Below are positions 1 to 7,636 of a DNA stretch of 64,000 nt, one piece after another. A program made the position numbers and the translations under genes. The notes under the pieces were generated by a model. It ran no database searches. It was not told the DNA's origin and was given only the letters and a program-made list of their open reading frames with translations. Origin of the DNA: JAVVHH01 sp963835135 (GTDB lineage: Bacteria; Pseudomonadota; Alphaproteobacteria; Acetobacterales; Acetobacteraceae); assembly GCA_963835135.1 (NCBI GenBank), contig CAWIEF010000005.1:248001-312000 (forward strand), in the 5' to 3' direction. The number at the start of each line of letters is the position of its first letter. The first letter of the stretch is position 1.

Positions 1-910
1 ATGCGTGCTCGCCGATAATGGGGTCGTAGTAGTAACCTGCGATTTGGCCTGCGTCATTGATGCTCTGGGCGTATGTGCCATAGTATCCCAAGCCACCAGT
101 ATAGGCTGGGTCGCTCAGTGTGGTGTAGGTCCCACTTGCAGGGTCGAACAGGAAGCCTTGAACCTGATAGTTGTAGTCCAGGTAGTTCCCCACAATCTGT
201 CCAAGATTGTTTATACCCGATGGGATTGTTGTTAAATATCTTGCGGCTGGGTCGCTCAGGGTAGTGTAGGTTCCGCTTGCAAAGTCAAAGACAAATCCAA
301 CAGAGTGACCAGCAGGATTAATATCTGTAACGTAGTAGCTACCTATAATCTGCCCGGCATCGTTAATTCCCGTTGCGCGCACACTATTATTTTGGTAATT
401 ATACACAGTCGGCTGGGGTAGGCTCGTGTAACTGCCGTCCGAAGAACGCAGAAAACTTTCGAAGAAGTATCGATTAATGGCTACTTCGACGATCTGCCCG
501 GAATCATTTATAGCGCCCGAGAAGACGCTACTGCCAGGAAACAGCGGATTTACCAACTTAGTGTAACTGCCGCTTGATTGGTCGTACAAGAAAACTTGAT
601 TGTAGCTGAAGGCGCCGCTGACCCCAAAAGTCCCGACGATCTGCCCGACATTGTTGATGCCCGTTGCATCGTTGAACGTGCTGTTCGGAACATCCAGCGC
701 GGTGAAGCCGCCATCAGCGCCGCGCACCCAGCCGTTCCCCACGACCTGTCCGGCATTGTTGATGCCATTGGCTTCGGTCACACCATTGGTGCCAGGAAAT
801 TCGAAGTTGTCGAAGTTGTAGATTGGAGCGGCCACGCTGGCCCGATACGGCACACAAACGGTGAAACTAACGACTAGACCTATTGAGGCAAGTTGTGCCC
901 GTTTCATCAT
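1..910 (-). CDS. HAF-repeat secreted protein, C-terminus beyond the window
   Basis: The frame is open from an ATG at 910 to base 1 without a stop, so at least 303 residues are encoded and the end is outside the window. The N-terminus has a signal peptide (MMKR followed by a hydrophobic stretch ending near residue 30, then APIYNF). The rest is a chain of imperfect units built on GINNAGQIVG followed by GFLFDPASGTYTTL, the HAF extracellular repeat type. It resembles two complete proteins at 42040-43131 and 43280-44398, which end in a PEP-CTERM anchor, so the same tail is expected here but cannot be seen. Codon use is less GC-biased than in the neighbouring lolD. Function is unknown; export across the inner membrane and cell-surface or matrix location are inferred. 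Confidence 0.8.
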   Translation of the reverse strand, partial: MMKRAQLASIGLVVSFTVCVPYRASVAAPIYNFDNFEFPGTNGVTEANGINNAGQVVGNGWVRGADGGFTALDVPNSTFNDATGINNVGQIVGTFGVSGAFSYNQVFLYDQSSGSYTKLVNPLFPGSSVFSGAINDSGQIVEVAINRYFFESFLRSSDGSYTSLPQPTVYNYQNNSVRATGINDAGQIIGSYYVTDINPAGHSVGFVFDFASGTYTTLSDPAARYLTTIPSGINNLGQIVGNYLDYNYQVQGFLFDPASGTYTTLSDPAYTGGLGYYGTYAQSINDAGQIAGYYYDPIIGEHA

Positions 911-1159
911 GGAATTCCACGTTTGCTGCACGTTTGAACCCCCGCATCGATAAAAATAAGCCTGGCGACCCTAGGTTGTTGCGTCAAGAAAAAAGAACAA
1001 TGCTTTTGCCGCCTCGTCCACCCAGTTCCGGCGGAACGCCTCCAGTCTAACGTTGCCGATAGACTTGATTGCCTAACTACGCTGCCGCTCACAGCGGACA
1101 GTCCGCTAACCACCCATCCCGGCCGTCCAAATCAATCGACTACTGATCCGCAAAAGTCT

Positions 1160-1837
1160 TCACGCCTCCACAACCCGCCCCCCCTCCAAGGTAACCCGCC
1201 GATCCATCCGCCCCGCCAGCACCGGGTTATGCGTCGCGATCAGCGCCGCTACCCCCTGCGCCCGCACCACGTGCAGCAGCTCCTCGAACACCACGTCGCT
1301 CGTCCCCACGTCCAGGTTCCCCGTCGGCTCGTCCGCCAGCAGCACCCCCGGCGCGTTCGCCAGCGCCCGCGCGATCGCCACCCGCTGCTTCTCGCCCCCC
1401 GATAGCTTGCCCGGCAGATGCCCCAGCCGCGACCCCAGCCCGAACTGCGTCAGCAACCCCGCCGCCCGCTCCCGCGCCGCCCGCCGCGACACGCCGGCCA
1501 CCATCTGCGGCAGCACGACGTTCTCCAGCGCCGTGAACTCCGCCAGCAACTGGTGCGACTGATACACGAAGCCGATCCGGTCCCGCCGGATCGCCGTCCG
1601 CTCGCCGTCCGGCAACCGCCCCGCATCCCGCCCGTCCACCAACACGGCCCCCGTATCCGGCCGCTCCAGCAGCCCGGCCAAATGCAGCAGCGTGCTCTTG
1701 CCCGTGCCCGACGGCGCCACCAGCGCCACGATCTCGCCCGCCCGCAGCGTCAACTCGGCGCCCTGCAGCACGTGCAGGTCCGTCTCTCCGCTTCGATACG
1801 ACCGCCCGACACCGTCGAGGCGGAGGGGATCACTCAT
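1160..1837 (-). CDS. lolD: Lipoprotein-releasing ABC transporter ATP-binding protein
   Basis: This is the ATPase that powers release of outer-membrane lipoproteins from the inner membrane to LolA. The 225-residue product has a Walker A loop APSGTGKST at 41-49 (the first glycine of the usual motif is alanine), an ABC signature LSGGEKQR at 145-152 and Walker B VLLADEP at 165-171. Length matches LolD (about 225-235). Its start overlaps the end of the permease gene at 1830 by 8 nt, so the two are translationally coupled. The alanine in Walker A is a small departure from consensus and is not expected to abolish ATP binding, but this is not tested. Confidence 0.93.
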   Translation of the reverse strand: MSDPLRLDGVGRSYRSGETDLHVLQGAELTLRAGEIVALVAPSGTGKSTLLHLAGLLERPDTGAVLVDGRDAGRLPDGERTAIRRDRIGFVYQSHQLLAEFTALENVVLPQMVAGVSRRAARERAAGLLTQFGLGSRLGHLPGKLSGGEKQRVAIARALANAPGVLLADEPTGNLDVGTSDVVFEELLHVVRAQGVAALIATHNPVLAGRMDRRVTLEGGRVVEA

Positions 1838-3077
1838 GCCGCAGCGCCTCGACCGGGTCGGTCCGCGCTGCCCGCCAGCTCGGGTAGATCGTCGCCAGCA
1901 GCGACAGCGCCAGCGCCATGACCACCACCTGCATCACCTCCGCCGGGTTCAGCCGTGCCGGCAGATGCGTCAGGTAATAAACCTCTGGGTTGAACACCCT
2001 GGCTCCCGTCACCGCCTCGACCCAGCCCTGAATCTCCTGGATGTTGAGGCAGAACAACACCCCGATCACCACGCCGACGACCGTCCCCGTCACCCCCACC
2101 GACGCGCCGCACATCAGAAAAATCCGCAGGATCGCCCCCCGCCCCGCCCCGATCGTCCGCAGCACCGCGATGTCGCGCGTCTTGTCCTTCACCATCATGA
2201 TCAGCGACGAGATCACGTTGAACGCCGCCACCAGGATGATCAGCGTCAAGATCAGGAACATGACGTTCTGCTCGACCTTCACGGCGGCGAAGAAGCTGTT
2301 GTTGTTCTGCTGCCAATCCATGATCCGCAGCGGCAACCCGGCCAGCGCCGTCCCGATCTCGCGCCCGATCTGGCGCACGTTATCCGGATCGTCGACCCGC
2401 ACCTCGATCTGCGACACCGCGTCCGGCGACTGGAAGAAGATCTGCGCCGCCTGCAACGGTAGGAACACATACGCCGTGTCGTACTCGTTCATCCCTACCG
2501 AGAAGAGCGCCACGATCTTATACGCCCGCACCCGCGGGATCGTCCCGAACGCCGTTGCCGCCCCCTGCGGCGACACCAGCGTCAACTCGTCCCCGACCCC
2601 CAACCCGAACTTCCCCGCCAGCCCGGTCCCGATCGCGATCGCGTCCTCCCCCCGGAAATCCGCCAGCGACCCGGCCGGGATCTTCACCGCGCTCATCTCG
2701 CCGAACTGCTTCGGCTCGATCCCGCGCACCAGCCCGCCCGCCGACTGCCCCCGCGGCCCGCTCAGCAGAACCTGGCCGTCGATCACCGGCACCGCCGAAG
2801 TCACCCCCGGCACCGACCTGATCTTGGCTGCAGCCGCATCGTAGTCCTGCAGCCGCCCCGCCGTGGCGTACACCCCAAGATGCCCGTTGAACCCTAAGAT
2901 CCGGTTGAGCAGATCGGTCTGGAATCCGCCCATCACCGACATCACGATGATCAGCGTCGCCACCCCCAACGCGATCCCCACCAGGCTGAACCCGGCGATC
3001 ACAGAGACGAACCGCTCCCCCCGCCGCGCCCGCAAGTAGCGCCCGGCCACCGCCCGCTCGAATGGCCCGAACATCAT
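1830..3077 (-). CDS. lolC: Lipoprotein-releasing ABC transporter permease, LolC/LolE family
   Basis: The 415-residue inner-membrane protein forms the transmembrane part of the lipoprotein export machine with LolD. It has one membrane segment near residues 22-50, a large periplasmic domain at about 50-265, and three membrane segments in the last 150 residues, which is the MacB/FtsX-like layout of LolC and LolE. The N-terminal FERAVAGRYLRARR and the GFSLVGIALGVATLI stretch are typical of the family. Only one such permease is seen next to lolD; many alphaproteobacteria use a single LolC/E protein (sometimes called LolF), so a homodimer is plausible. Whether to name it lolC, lolE or lolF is uncertain. 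Confidence 0.9.
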   Translation of the reverse strand: MMFGPFERAVAGRYLRARRGERFVSVIAGFSLVGIALGVATLIIVMSVMGGFQTDLLNRILGFNGHLGVYATAGRLQDYDAAAAKIRSVPGVTSAVPVIDGQVLLSGPRGQSAGGLVRGIEPKQFGEMSAVKIPAGSLADFRGEDAIAIGTGLAGKFGLGVGDELTLVSPQGAATAFGTIPRVRAYKIVALFSVGMNEYDTAYVFLPLQAAQIFFQSPDAVSQIEVRVDDPDNVRQIGREIGTALAGLPLRIMDWQQNNNSFFAAVKVEQNVMFLILTLIILVAAFNVISSLIMMVKDKTRDIAVLRTIGAGRGAILRIFLMCGASVGVTGTVVGVVIGVLFCLNIQEIQGWVEAVTGARVFNPEVYYLTHLPARLNPAEVMQVVVMALALSLLATIYPSWRAARTDPVEALRHE

Positions 3078-3094
3078 AGGAGCCTAGTCATCTG

Positions 3095-3188
3095 CCCCCT
3101 CTCCCTCGGGGAGAGGGTCGGGGTGAGGGTCGTTGGGCCTGCACGACGTGGCGAGACCCTCACCCTGCCCTCTCCCGAGGGGAGAGGG
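3095..3188. repeat. Two inverted copies of the CCCTCTCC palindromic repeat
   Basis: Between lolC and proS, one copy (3095-3130) reads CCCTCTCCCTCGGGGAGAGGG followed by a GGGGTGAGGG tail, and a second copy (3156-3188) lies in the opposite orientation, separated by about 25 nt. Each copy is itself a hairpin, and the two together can form a longer cruciform, like the paired REP units (BIMEs) of enterobacteria. Single copies occur at 15063, 22911, 23021, 26081, 31734, 58757 and 62171. Confidence 0.85.
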
Positions 3189-3201
3189 TTCACGATAGCG
3201 A

Positions 3202-4512
3202 TCATCCGATCTTGGCCAGCGCCGCCTCGAGCGGAAGCTCCTCGCGCTCGCCCGTCGCGCGCCGCTTCAGCTCGACCGTGCCCGCCGCCGCGCCCCGCGG
3301 CCCGACGATGAGCTGCCACGGATGCCCCATCAGGTCCGCATCGGCGAATTTCGGCCCGGCCCGCTCCGCCCGGTCGTCATACAGCGCCTCGCCGCCGAAA
3401 TGCGCATACGCCTGCGCGCACACCGCATCGCAGGCCGCATCGCCCTGCTTCAGGTTCAGGATCGCGGCCCGGAACGGCGCGATGCTGTCCGGCCAGATGA
3501 TCCCCGCCTCGTCATGCGATGCCTCGATCACCGCGCCGACAAGGCGCGAGACGCCCACGCCGTAGCTGCCCATCTCGGGCACCACCGGCTTGCCGTCCGC
3601 CCCGGTCACGGACAGTTCGAGCGGGGCACTATAGTTCGTGCCGAAGTAGAAGATGTGCCCGACTTCGATGCCTCTGCCCTCGCGGCGCCGCGCCGGGTCC
3701 ACCTTGTCCCACGTCGCCGTGTCGTGCATCTCGTCGGTCGCGGCATACGGCGTCGTCATCAGGCGGAAGAACCGCTCGAGGTCCTCCGGCTTGGACGAAT
3801 CGAAGCTGCCGCCCCCGTAATCGATGCCTTCGAAGGCAGCATCGTAGAACACCTGGCTCTCGCCGGTCGGCGCCAGGATGATGAATTCGTGGCTGAGATT
3901 GCCGCCAATCGGGCCGGTATCGGCCACCATCGGAATCGCCGACACGCCGAGGCGCTGGAACGTCCGCATGTAAGCCAGCATCATCTTGCGATAGCTGACG
4001 ACGGCGCCGGCGTAGTCGAGATCGAAGCTATACGCGTCCTTCATCAGGAACTCGCGTCCGCGCATGACGCCGAACCGCGGCCGCGTCTCGTCGCGGAACT
4101 TCCATTGAATATGATAGAGGATCTGCGGCAATTGCTTGTAGCTGTTGACCGATTGCCGGACGAGATCGGTGATCACCTCCTCGTTCGTCGGGCCGAACAG
4201 CATCTCGCGATCACCCCGATCCTTGAACCGCAGCATCTCCGGCCCGTAGGCGTCATATCGCCCGCTCTTGCGCCACAACTCGGCCGACTGGATCGTCGGC
4301 ATCAGCATCTCCTGCGCGCCGATGCGGTCCTGCTCCTCGCGCACTACCTGCGCGATCCGCTGCAGCACTCGCCACCCCGTCGGCAACCAGGCGTAGATCC
4401 CGGCCGACGTCTGCCGCACCAAGCCCGCCCGCAGCATGAGCCGGTGCGACGCGATCTGTGCGTCCGCCGGGTTCTCCTTGAGCGTGGGAATCAGCGAGTG
4501 GGAGAGGCGCAT
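3202..4512 (-). CDS. proS: Prolyl-tRNA synthetase, short alphaproteobacterial form
   Basis: It charges tRNA-Pro with proline in the cytoplasm. The ATG at 4512 was chosen because the product then begins MRLSHSLIPTLKENPADAQ, the normal start of the family; the frame is open upstream to 4641 but that part is not protein-like. The product is 436 residues, the length of the short form that lacks the large editing insertion of E. coli ProS. Class II motifs are present: motif 1 in LRAGLVRQTSAGIYAWLP, motif 2 in FRDETRPRFGVMRGREF, and motif 3 in GSYGVGVSRLVGA. The gene lies downstream, on the same strand, of a structured element with a terminator at 4711-4845; about 200 nt separate the two. Confidence 0.95.
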   Translation of the reverse strand: MRLSHSLIPTLKENPADAQIASHRLMLRAGLVRQTSAGIYAWLPTGWRVLQRIAQVVREEQDRIGAQEMLMPTIQSAELWRKSGRYDAYGPEMLRFKDRGDREMLFGPTNEEVITDLVRQSVNSYKQLPQILYHIQWKFRDETRPRFGVMRGREFLMKDAYSFDLDYAGAVVSYRKMMLAYMRTFQRLGVSAIPMVADTGPIGGNLSHEFIILAPTGESQVFYDAAFEGIDYGGGSFDSSKPEDLERFFRLMTTPYAATDEMHDTATWDKVDPARRREGRGIEVGHIFYFGTNYSAPLELSVTGADGKPVVPEMGSYGVGVSRLVGAVIEASHDEAGIIWPDSIAPFRAAILNLKQGDAACDAVCAQAYAHFGGEALYDDRAERAGPKFADADLMGHPWQLIVGPRGAAAGTVELKRRATGEREELPLEAALAKIG

Positions 4513-4710
4513 CGGTGTCCTTCGGCCAACGGATCGCCCTGCGTTTCCGCCGGGCGGAGGTGCTCTACACCACGTTGAGCGCGCGGGGAAAAGCCCGGCC
4601 GGGACGCGACAGTAAAGCGACGCCTCGATGCTGCGGCGCACAAACGAATCCGCCTAAAAAGCAGACGTGTTCACAGAATAAAGAGTGACAGGCATGCGCG
4701 TGCGCGATAA

Positions 4711-4747
4711 CAAAAAGAAAGGCCCGAGCGCCTAAGCGCTACGGGCC
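4711..4747 (-). terminator. Rho-independent terminator
   Basis: Read on the minus strand, GGCCCGTAGCGCTTAGGCGCTCGGGCC-type arms (4721-4747) fold into a stem of about 11 bp with a TTAG loop and one bulged base, followed at once by TTTCTTTTTG (4720-4711). It would end transcripts arriving from the DUF1467 end of the long nuo operon, or a short transcript starting near 4845. Confidence 0.8.
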
Positions 4748-4810
4748 AAGTTTAGGGAGGAAACGCCATCTACGCATCGGAACGGGCACCCGCCTGTTCT
4801 GATGCGTCAT
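4739..4810 (-). CDS. Possible 23-residue basic leader peptide
   Basis: An ATG at 4810 opens a 23-codon frame closed by TAG at 4741-4739, just inside the terminator hairpin. The peptide begins MTHQNRRVPVPMRR and ends WRFLPKLGP; it has five arginines and four prolines. An AGGA lies four bases upstream of the ATG. Because the next gene on the strand is proS and the stop falls in the terminator stem, a proline-sensing attenuator is conceivable, but the prolines are not consecutive as in classic attenuators. It could equally be chance reading through a small RNA. Confidence 0.3.
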   Translation of the reverse strand: MTHQNRRVPVPMRRWRFLPKLGP

Positions 4811-4931
4811 GGTGTCCTATGTTTGGCAAGCGTGTCCAAACTTTTCGAGCCCTTACAAACGAGAAAATTGACCGTCTGAACCAATCCTGCCCACAAACTG
4901 GGCGGCCCCGTTCATTCTGCCGGTCTCCTGC

Positions 4932-5174
4932 TCACAACGACGCCCGAAACGACAGATACGGGCTCTGGATCACCCACATGATCGCGCCCCACACCACCAG
5001 CGCGACGAGCGTGGTGACCAGGAACTTGCGCATAATGAGTGGGCGCTCCGGCACTCCGCGCCAACCGGTCGCCTCATCCGCCTCCGGATGCGGCCGCGTC
5101 CACAGCGGCAGGACCGTGAACAACATCGTCCACCACACCAGCATGAAAACGACGAAGCCCGTGAACCAGTCCAT
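4932..5174 (-). CDS. DUF1467 family small membrane protein
   Basis: The 80-residue product has two hydrophobic helices, at about residues 4-26 and 50-70, joined by a short linker with WTRPHPEADEATGWRGVP; this linker and the overall plan identify DUF1467. The ATG at 5174 overlaps the last base of the rnj stop codon (TGATG), which fixes the start and implies coupled translation. The family commonly sits between rnj and proS in alphaproteobacteria and its function is unknown. It is the last gene of the long minus-strand block that begins at nuoA; the terminator at 4711-4747 lies 185 nt further on. Confidence 0.85.
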   Translation of the reverse strand: MDWFTGFVVFMLVWWTMLFTVLPLWTRPHPEADEATGWRGVPERPLIMRKFLVTTLVALVVWGAIMWVIQSPYLSFRASL

Positions 5175-6820
5175 CAGACCCGGAGCAGGTGCACGTCCAC
5201 CATCGGCCGCTTCTGCAAGCGCCGCCCCAGCGCCCGGCGCAGCGCGGCCCGGGCGGCGTCGGTCAGCGCCGCATCGTCGCCGCGCAGCCCGGAGGGAAGC
5301 TCGTTGATGGCGCGGCCGAACTCGGCGGCGATCCGCGTCGTCTCCGGATCGTCCTGCTCCAACAGACCGGGCGCGCTCACCCTCGCCATGCCGAGCAACT
5401 GCCCCGATTGATCGACGGCGATGCTGCCCAGCACCACGCCGTTGAACAGCATCCGCCGCCGCGCCGACAACACGCCGCCGTCCATCGGCACGACCCGGTT
5501 GCCGTCCAGCACCAAGCGGCCGACCGGGGCGCTGTCGGCGACCTCCGGCTGACCCGGCGCCAGTTCGAGCACATCGCCGTCCTCGAGCATGATCGGCGAC
5601 GCGCCGCACGCCCGCGCCAGATCCGCGTGCGCCGACAAATGCCGCCACTCGCCATGCGTCGGCACCGCGTATTTTGGCCGTACCAACCGGTAGAGCGTCC
5701 GCAGCTCTTCCCGGGCCGGGTGGCCGGACACATGCACCGGGTGGTCGTCGTCGGTGATCACGCGGACGCCGCGACGCACCAGCCCATCCTGCACCGAGAT
5801 CACCGCGCGCTCGTTGCCGGGGATCATGCGCGAGCTGAAGATCACCGTGTCGCCCTCGCCGAGGGCGATGTTCTGGTGCGTGTCGGCCGCGATCCGCGCC
5901 AGCGCGCTGCGCGGCTCGCCCTGGCTGCCGGTGACGATGATCAGCACGTCGTCATCGTCGAGGTTGTTCGCCGCATCCTCCGACAGGAACGGCGCCACCG
6001 TCTGCAGATAGCCGCATTCCCGCGCTGCCGCCTCGAGGTTGCGCAGCGACCGCCCCACCAGCGCCACCCGGCGCCCTGCCTCCTGCGCCGCCAGCGCGAT
6101 GCTCTCCACCCGCGCGACGTTGCTGGCGAAACAGGTCACCGCGATGCGTCCGTCCAGGGACGCGATCAGGTCGTATAGGCTCTCCCGCACCTCCGATTCC
6201 GAGCCAGACGTGCCGTCGACCATGGCGTTGGTGCTGTCGCATACCATCGCCAGCACGCCCTCTTCGCCCAGCCGCGCGAACGCAGCCTCGTCGGTCGGCT
6301 TGCCCACCATCGGGTTCGGGTCGAGCTTGAAGTCCCCCGTGTGCAGGATCGTGCCGTGCCGGGTGCGGATCACCAGCGCCTGCGCCTCGGGGATCGAGTG
6401 CGACACCGGCAGGAACTGCAGCGCGAACGGCTCCAGCTCGAAGCTGCCGCCGGACGGGATCGTGTGGATCCGGACCTCGTTCAAGATGCCAGCCTCGCCC
6501 AGCTTGCGCCGCAGCACGGCCGTGGCGAACGGCGTCGCATAGATCGGGCAACGCAGTTGGCGCCACAGATGGGCGACCGCGCCGACGTGATCCTCATGCG
6601 CGTGCGTGATCACCAAGCCGACCAGCCGGTCCTTGCGCTCCGCCAGATACCCCGGATCGGGCATCATGATTTCTACTTCGGGATTTTCGCTGCCCCCGAA
6701 CCCGATGCCGCAATCGACGGCCAACCATCGGCCGTCGCAGCGGTATAGGTTCAGGTTCATGCCGATCTCGCCCGTCCCGCCCAATGGCAGGAAGGCCAGG
6801 CTACCGCTTACCGCGTCCAT
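5174..6820 (-). CDS. rnj: Ribonuclease J
   Basis: A metallo-beta-lactamase/beta-CASP ribonuclease of 548 residues, acting in 5'-to-3' and endonucleolytic mRNA and rRNA processing. The zinc-binding motif THAHEDHVG is at residues 72-80, GGTGEIGMN at about 14-22, and the later beta-CASP motifs include TGSQGEPRSALARIA and SGHPAREEL near 385-395. The length fits the 550-residue alphaproteobacterial RNase J. The start abuts the coaX stop (no spacer), so expression is likely linked to coaX and the nuo genes. Confidence 0.94.
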   Translation of the reverse strand: MDAVSGSLAFLPLGGTGEIGMNLNLYRCDGRWLAVDCGIGFGGSENPEVEIMMPDPGYLAERKDRLVGLVITHAHEDHVGAVAHLWRQLRCPIYATPFATAVLRRKLGEAGILNEVRIHTIPSGGSFELEPFALQFLPVSHSIPEAQALVIRTRHGTILHTGDFKLDPNPMVGKPTDEAAFARLGEEGVLAMVCDSTNAMVDGTSGSESEVRESLYDLIASLDGRIAVTCFASNVARVESIALAAQEAGRRVALVGRSLRNLEAAARECGYLQTVAPFLSEDAANNLDDDDVLIIVTGSQGEPRSALARIAADTHQNIALGEGDTVIFSSRMIPGNERAVISVQDGLVRRGVRVITDDDHPVHVSGHPAREELRTLYRLVRPKYAVPTHGEWRHLSAHADLARACGASPIMLEDGDVLELAPGQPEVADSAPVGRLVLDGNRVVPMDGGVLSARRRMLFNGVVLGSIAVDQSGQLLGMARVSAPGLLEQDDPETTRIAAEFGRAINELPSGLRGDDAALTDAARAALRRALGRRLQKRPMVDVHLLRV

Positions 6821-7630
6821 TCAGTCGCTTTCTAACGCTCGTGCTCTATCGCGGCTTAATGTGGGGGCGGGGTTGCGCTCCGCCAACAAGCGAAGTCCAT
6901 CGAGTGTGAGTTGCGGCGCGATCACCCCGATGACCGTCGTGCCCTCGGCCAGCAGCGGCGCCAGTCCGCCGGTGGCGATCACCTTCAGCGGGCCTTCGTA
7001 TTCCGCCTGGATCCGCGCCACCAATCCCTCGATCATGCCGACATACCCCCAGTAGATGCCGGACTGCATGGCCGGCACCGTCGAGCGGCCGATCACCGCC
7101 TGCGGCCGGCCGATGCCGATGCGGGGCAGCCGGGCCGCCGCCTTGTGCAGCGCCTCGAGCGACAGGTTGATCCCCGGCGCGATCACGCCGCCCAAATACG
7201 CCCCGTCGGCCTCGACCACGTCGAACGTCGTCGCAGTGCCGAAATCCACCACGATCAGCGGCCCCCCATAGGCCCGGTGAGCCGCCAGGGCATTCAGCAG
7301 CCGATCGGCGCCGACTTCGCCCGGGTTGTCGAGGCGGATGTCGAAGCCCCAGTCCAGGTCGGACCGGGCAACCAGCGGCTCGGTCTCGAAATACTCGCGG
7401 CACAGGCGGCGCAGGTGATACAGCGCCGCCGGCACCACCGTGCCGATCACCGTCCGGTCGATCTCGCCCGCCTTGATGCCGCTCAGATTGAACAGCGTCA
7501 GCAGCCACACCGCATACTCGTCCGAGGTGCGCTGCGGATCCGTCGTGATGCGCCAACTGCCGCGCCACCGCTCGCCGTCATGCACGGCGAAGACGACGTT
7601 CGTGTTGCCGGCATCGACGACGAGCAGCAT
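6821..7630 (-). CDS. coaX: Type III pantothenate kinase
   Basis: Phosphorylates pantothenate in the first committed step of coenzyme A synthesis. The 269-residue protein begins MLLVVDAGNTN, the phosphate-binding DxGNTN motif of the ASKHA fold, and has GADRLLNALAAH and VVDFGTATTFDVV in the middle, and GGLAPLL near residue 225. These and the length are typical of CoaX. In related genomes a biotin protein ligase gene (birA) usually separates nuoN from coaX; here only 6 nt separate the two genes. Confidence 0.94.
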   Translation of the reverse strand: MLLVVDAGNTNVVFAVHDGERWRGSWRITTDPQRTSDEYAVWLLTLFNLSGIKAGEIDRTVIGTVVPAALYHLRRLCREYFETEPLVARSDLDWGFDIRLDNPGEVGADRLLNALAAHRAYGGPLIVVDFGTATTFDVVEADGAYLGGVIAPGINLSLEALHKAAARLPRIGIGRPQAVIGRSTVPAMQSGIYWGYVGMIEGLVARIQAEYEGPLKVIATGGLAPLLAEGTTVIGVIAPQLTLDGLRLLAERNPAPTLSRDRARALESD

Positions 7631-7636
7631 GGGCCT

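Larger units (their letters stand above)
4711..4845 (-). ncRNA. Candidate small RNA or leader RNA with an anti-Shine-Dalgarno loop
   Basis: Three hairpins follow each other on the minus strand: TTTGG...CCAAA at 4840-4822, a long ACGCATC...GATGCGT stem at 4807-4772, and the terminator at 4747-4721. Between the second and third lies an unpaired GTTTCCTCCCTAAAC stretch, complementary to ribosome binding sites. This order (5' hairpins, CCUCC loop, terminator) is that of several alphaproteobacterial trans-acting sRNAs. A weak TTCAGA-17 nt-TGTAAG promoter would start a transcript near 4845. I do not recognise the family by sequence. The same element holds a 23-codon frame (4739-4810), so a leader peptide is the rival reading. 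Confidence 0.5.

Noticed and set aside
1..910. Periodic sequence at the window start as a possible CRISPR or tandem DNA repeat
   Set aside because: The period is at protein level (HAF units with variable spacing); there are no identical repeats with unique spacers.
4819..5307. A 162-codon plus-strand frame covering the RNA candidate's promoter and the DUF1467 gene
   Set aside because: It lies opposite DUF1467 and rnj and has no recognisable domain; the tail is Arg/Ala-rich antisense reading.
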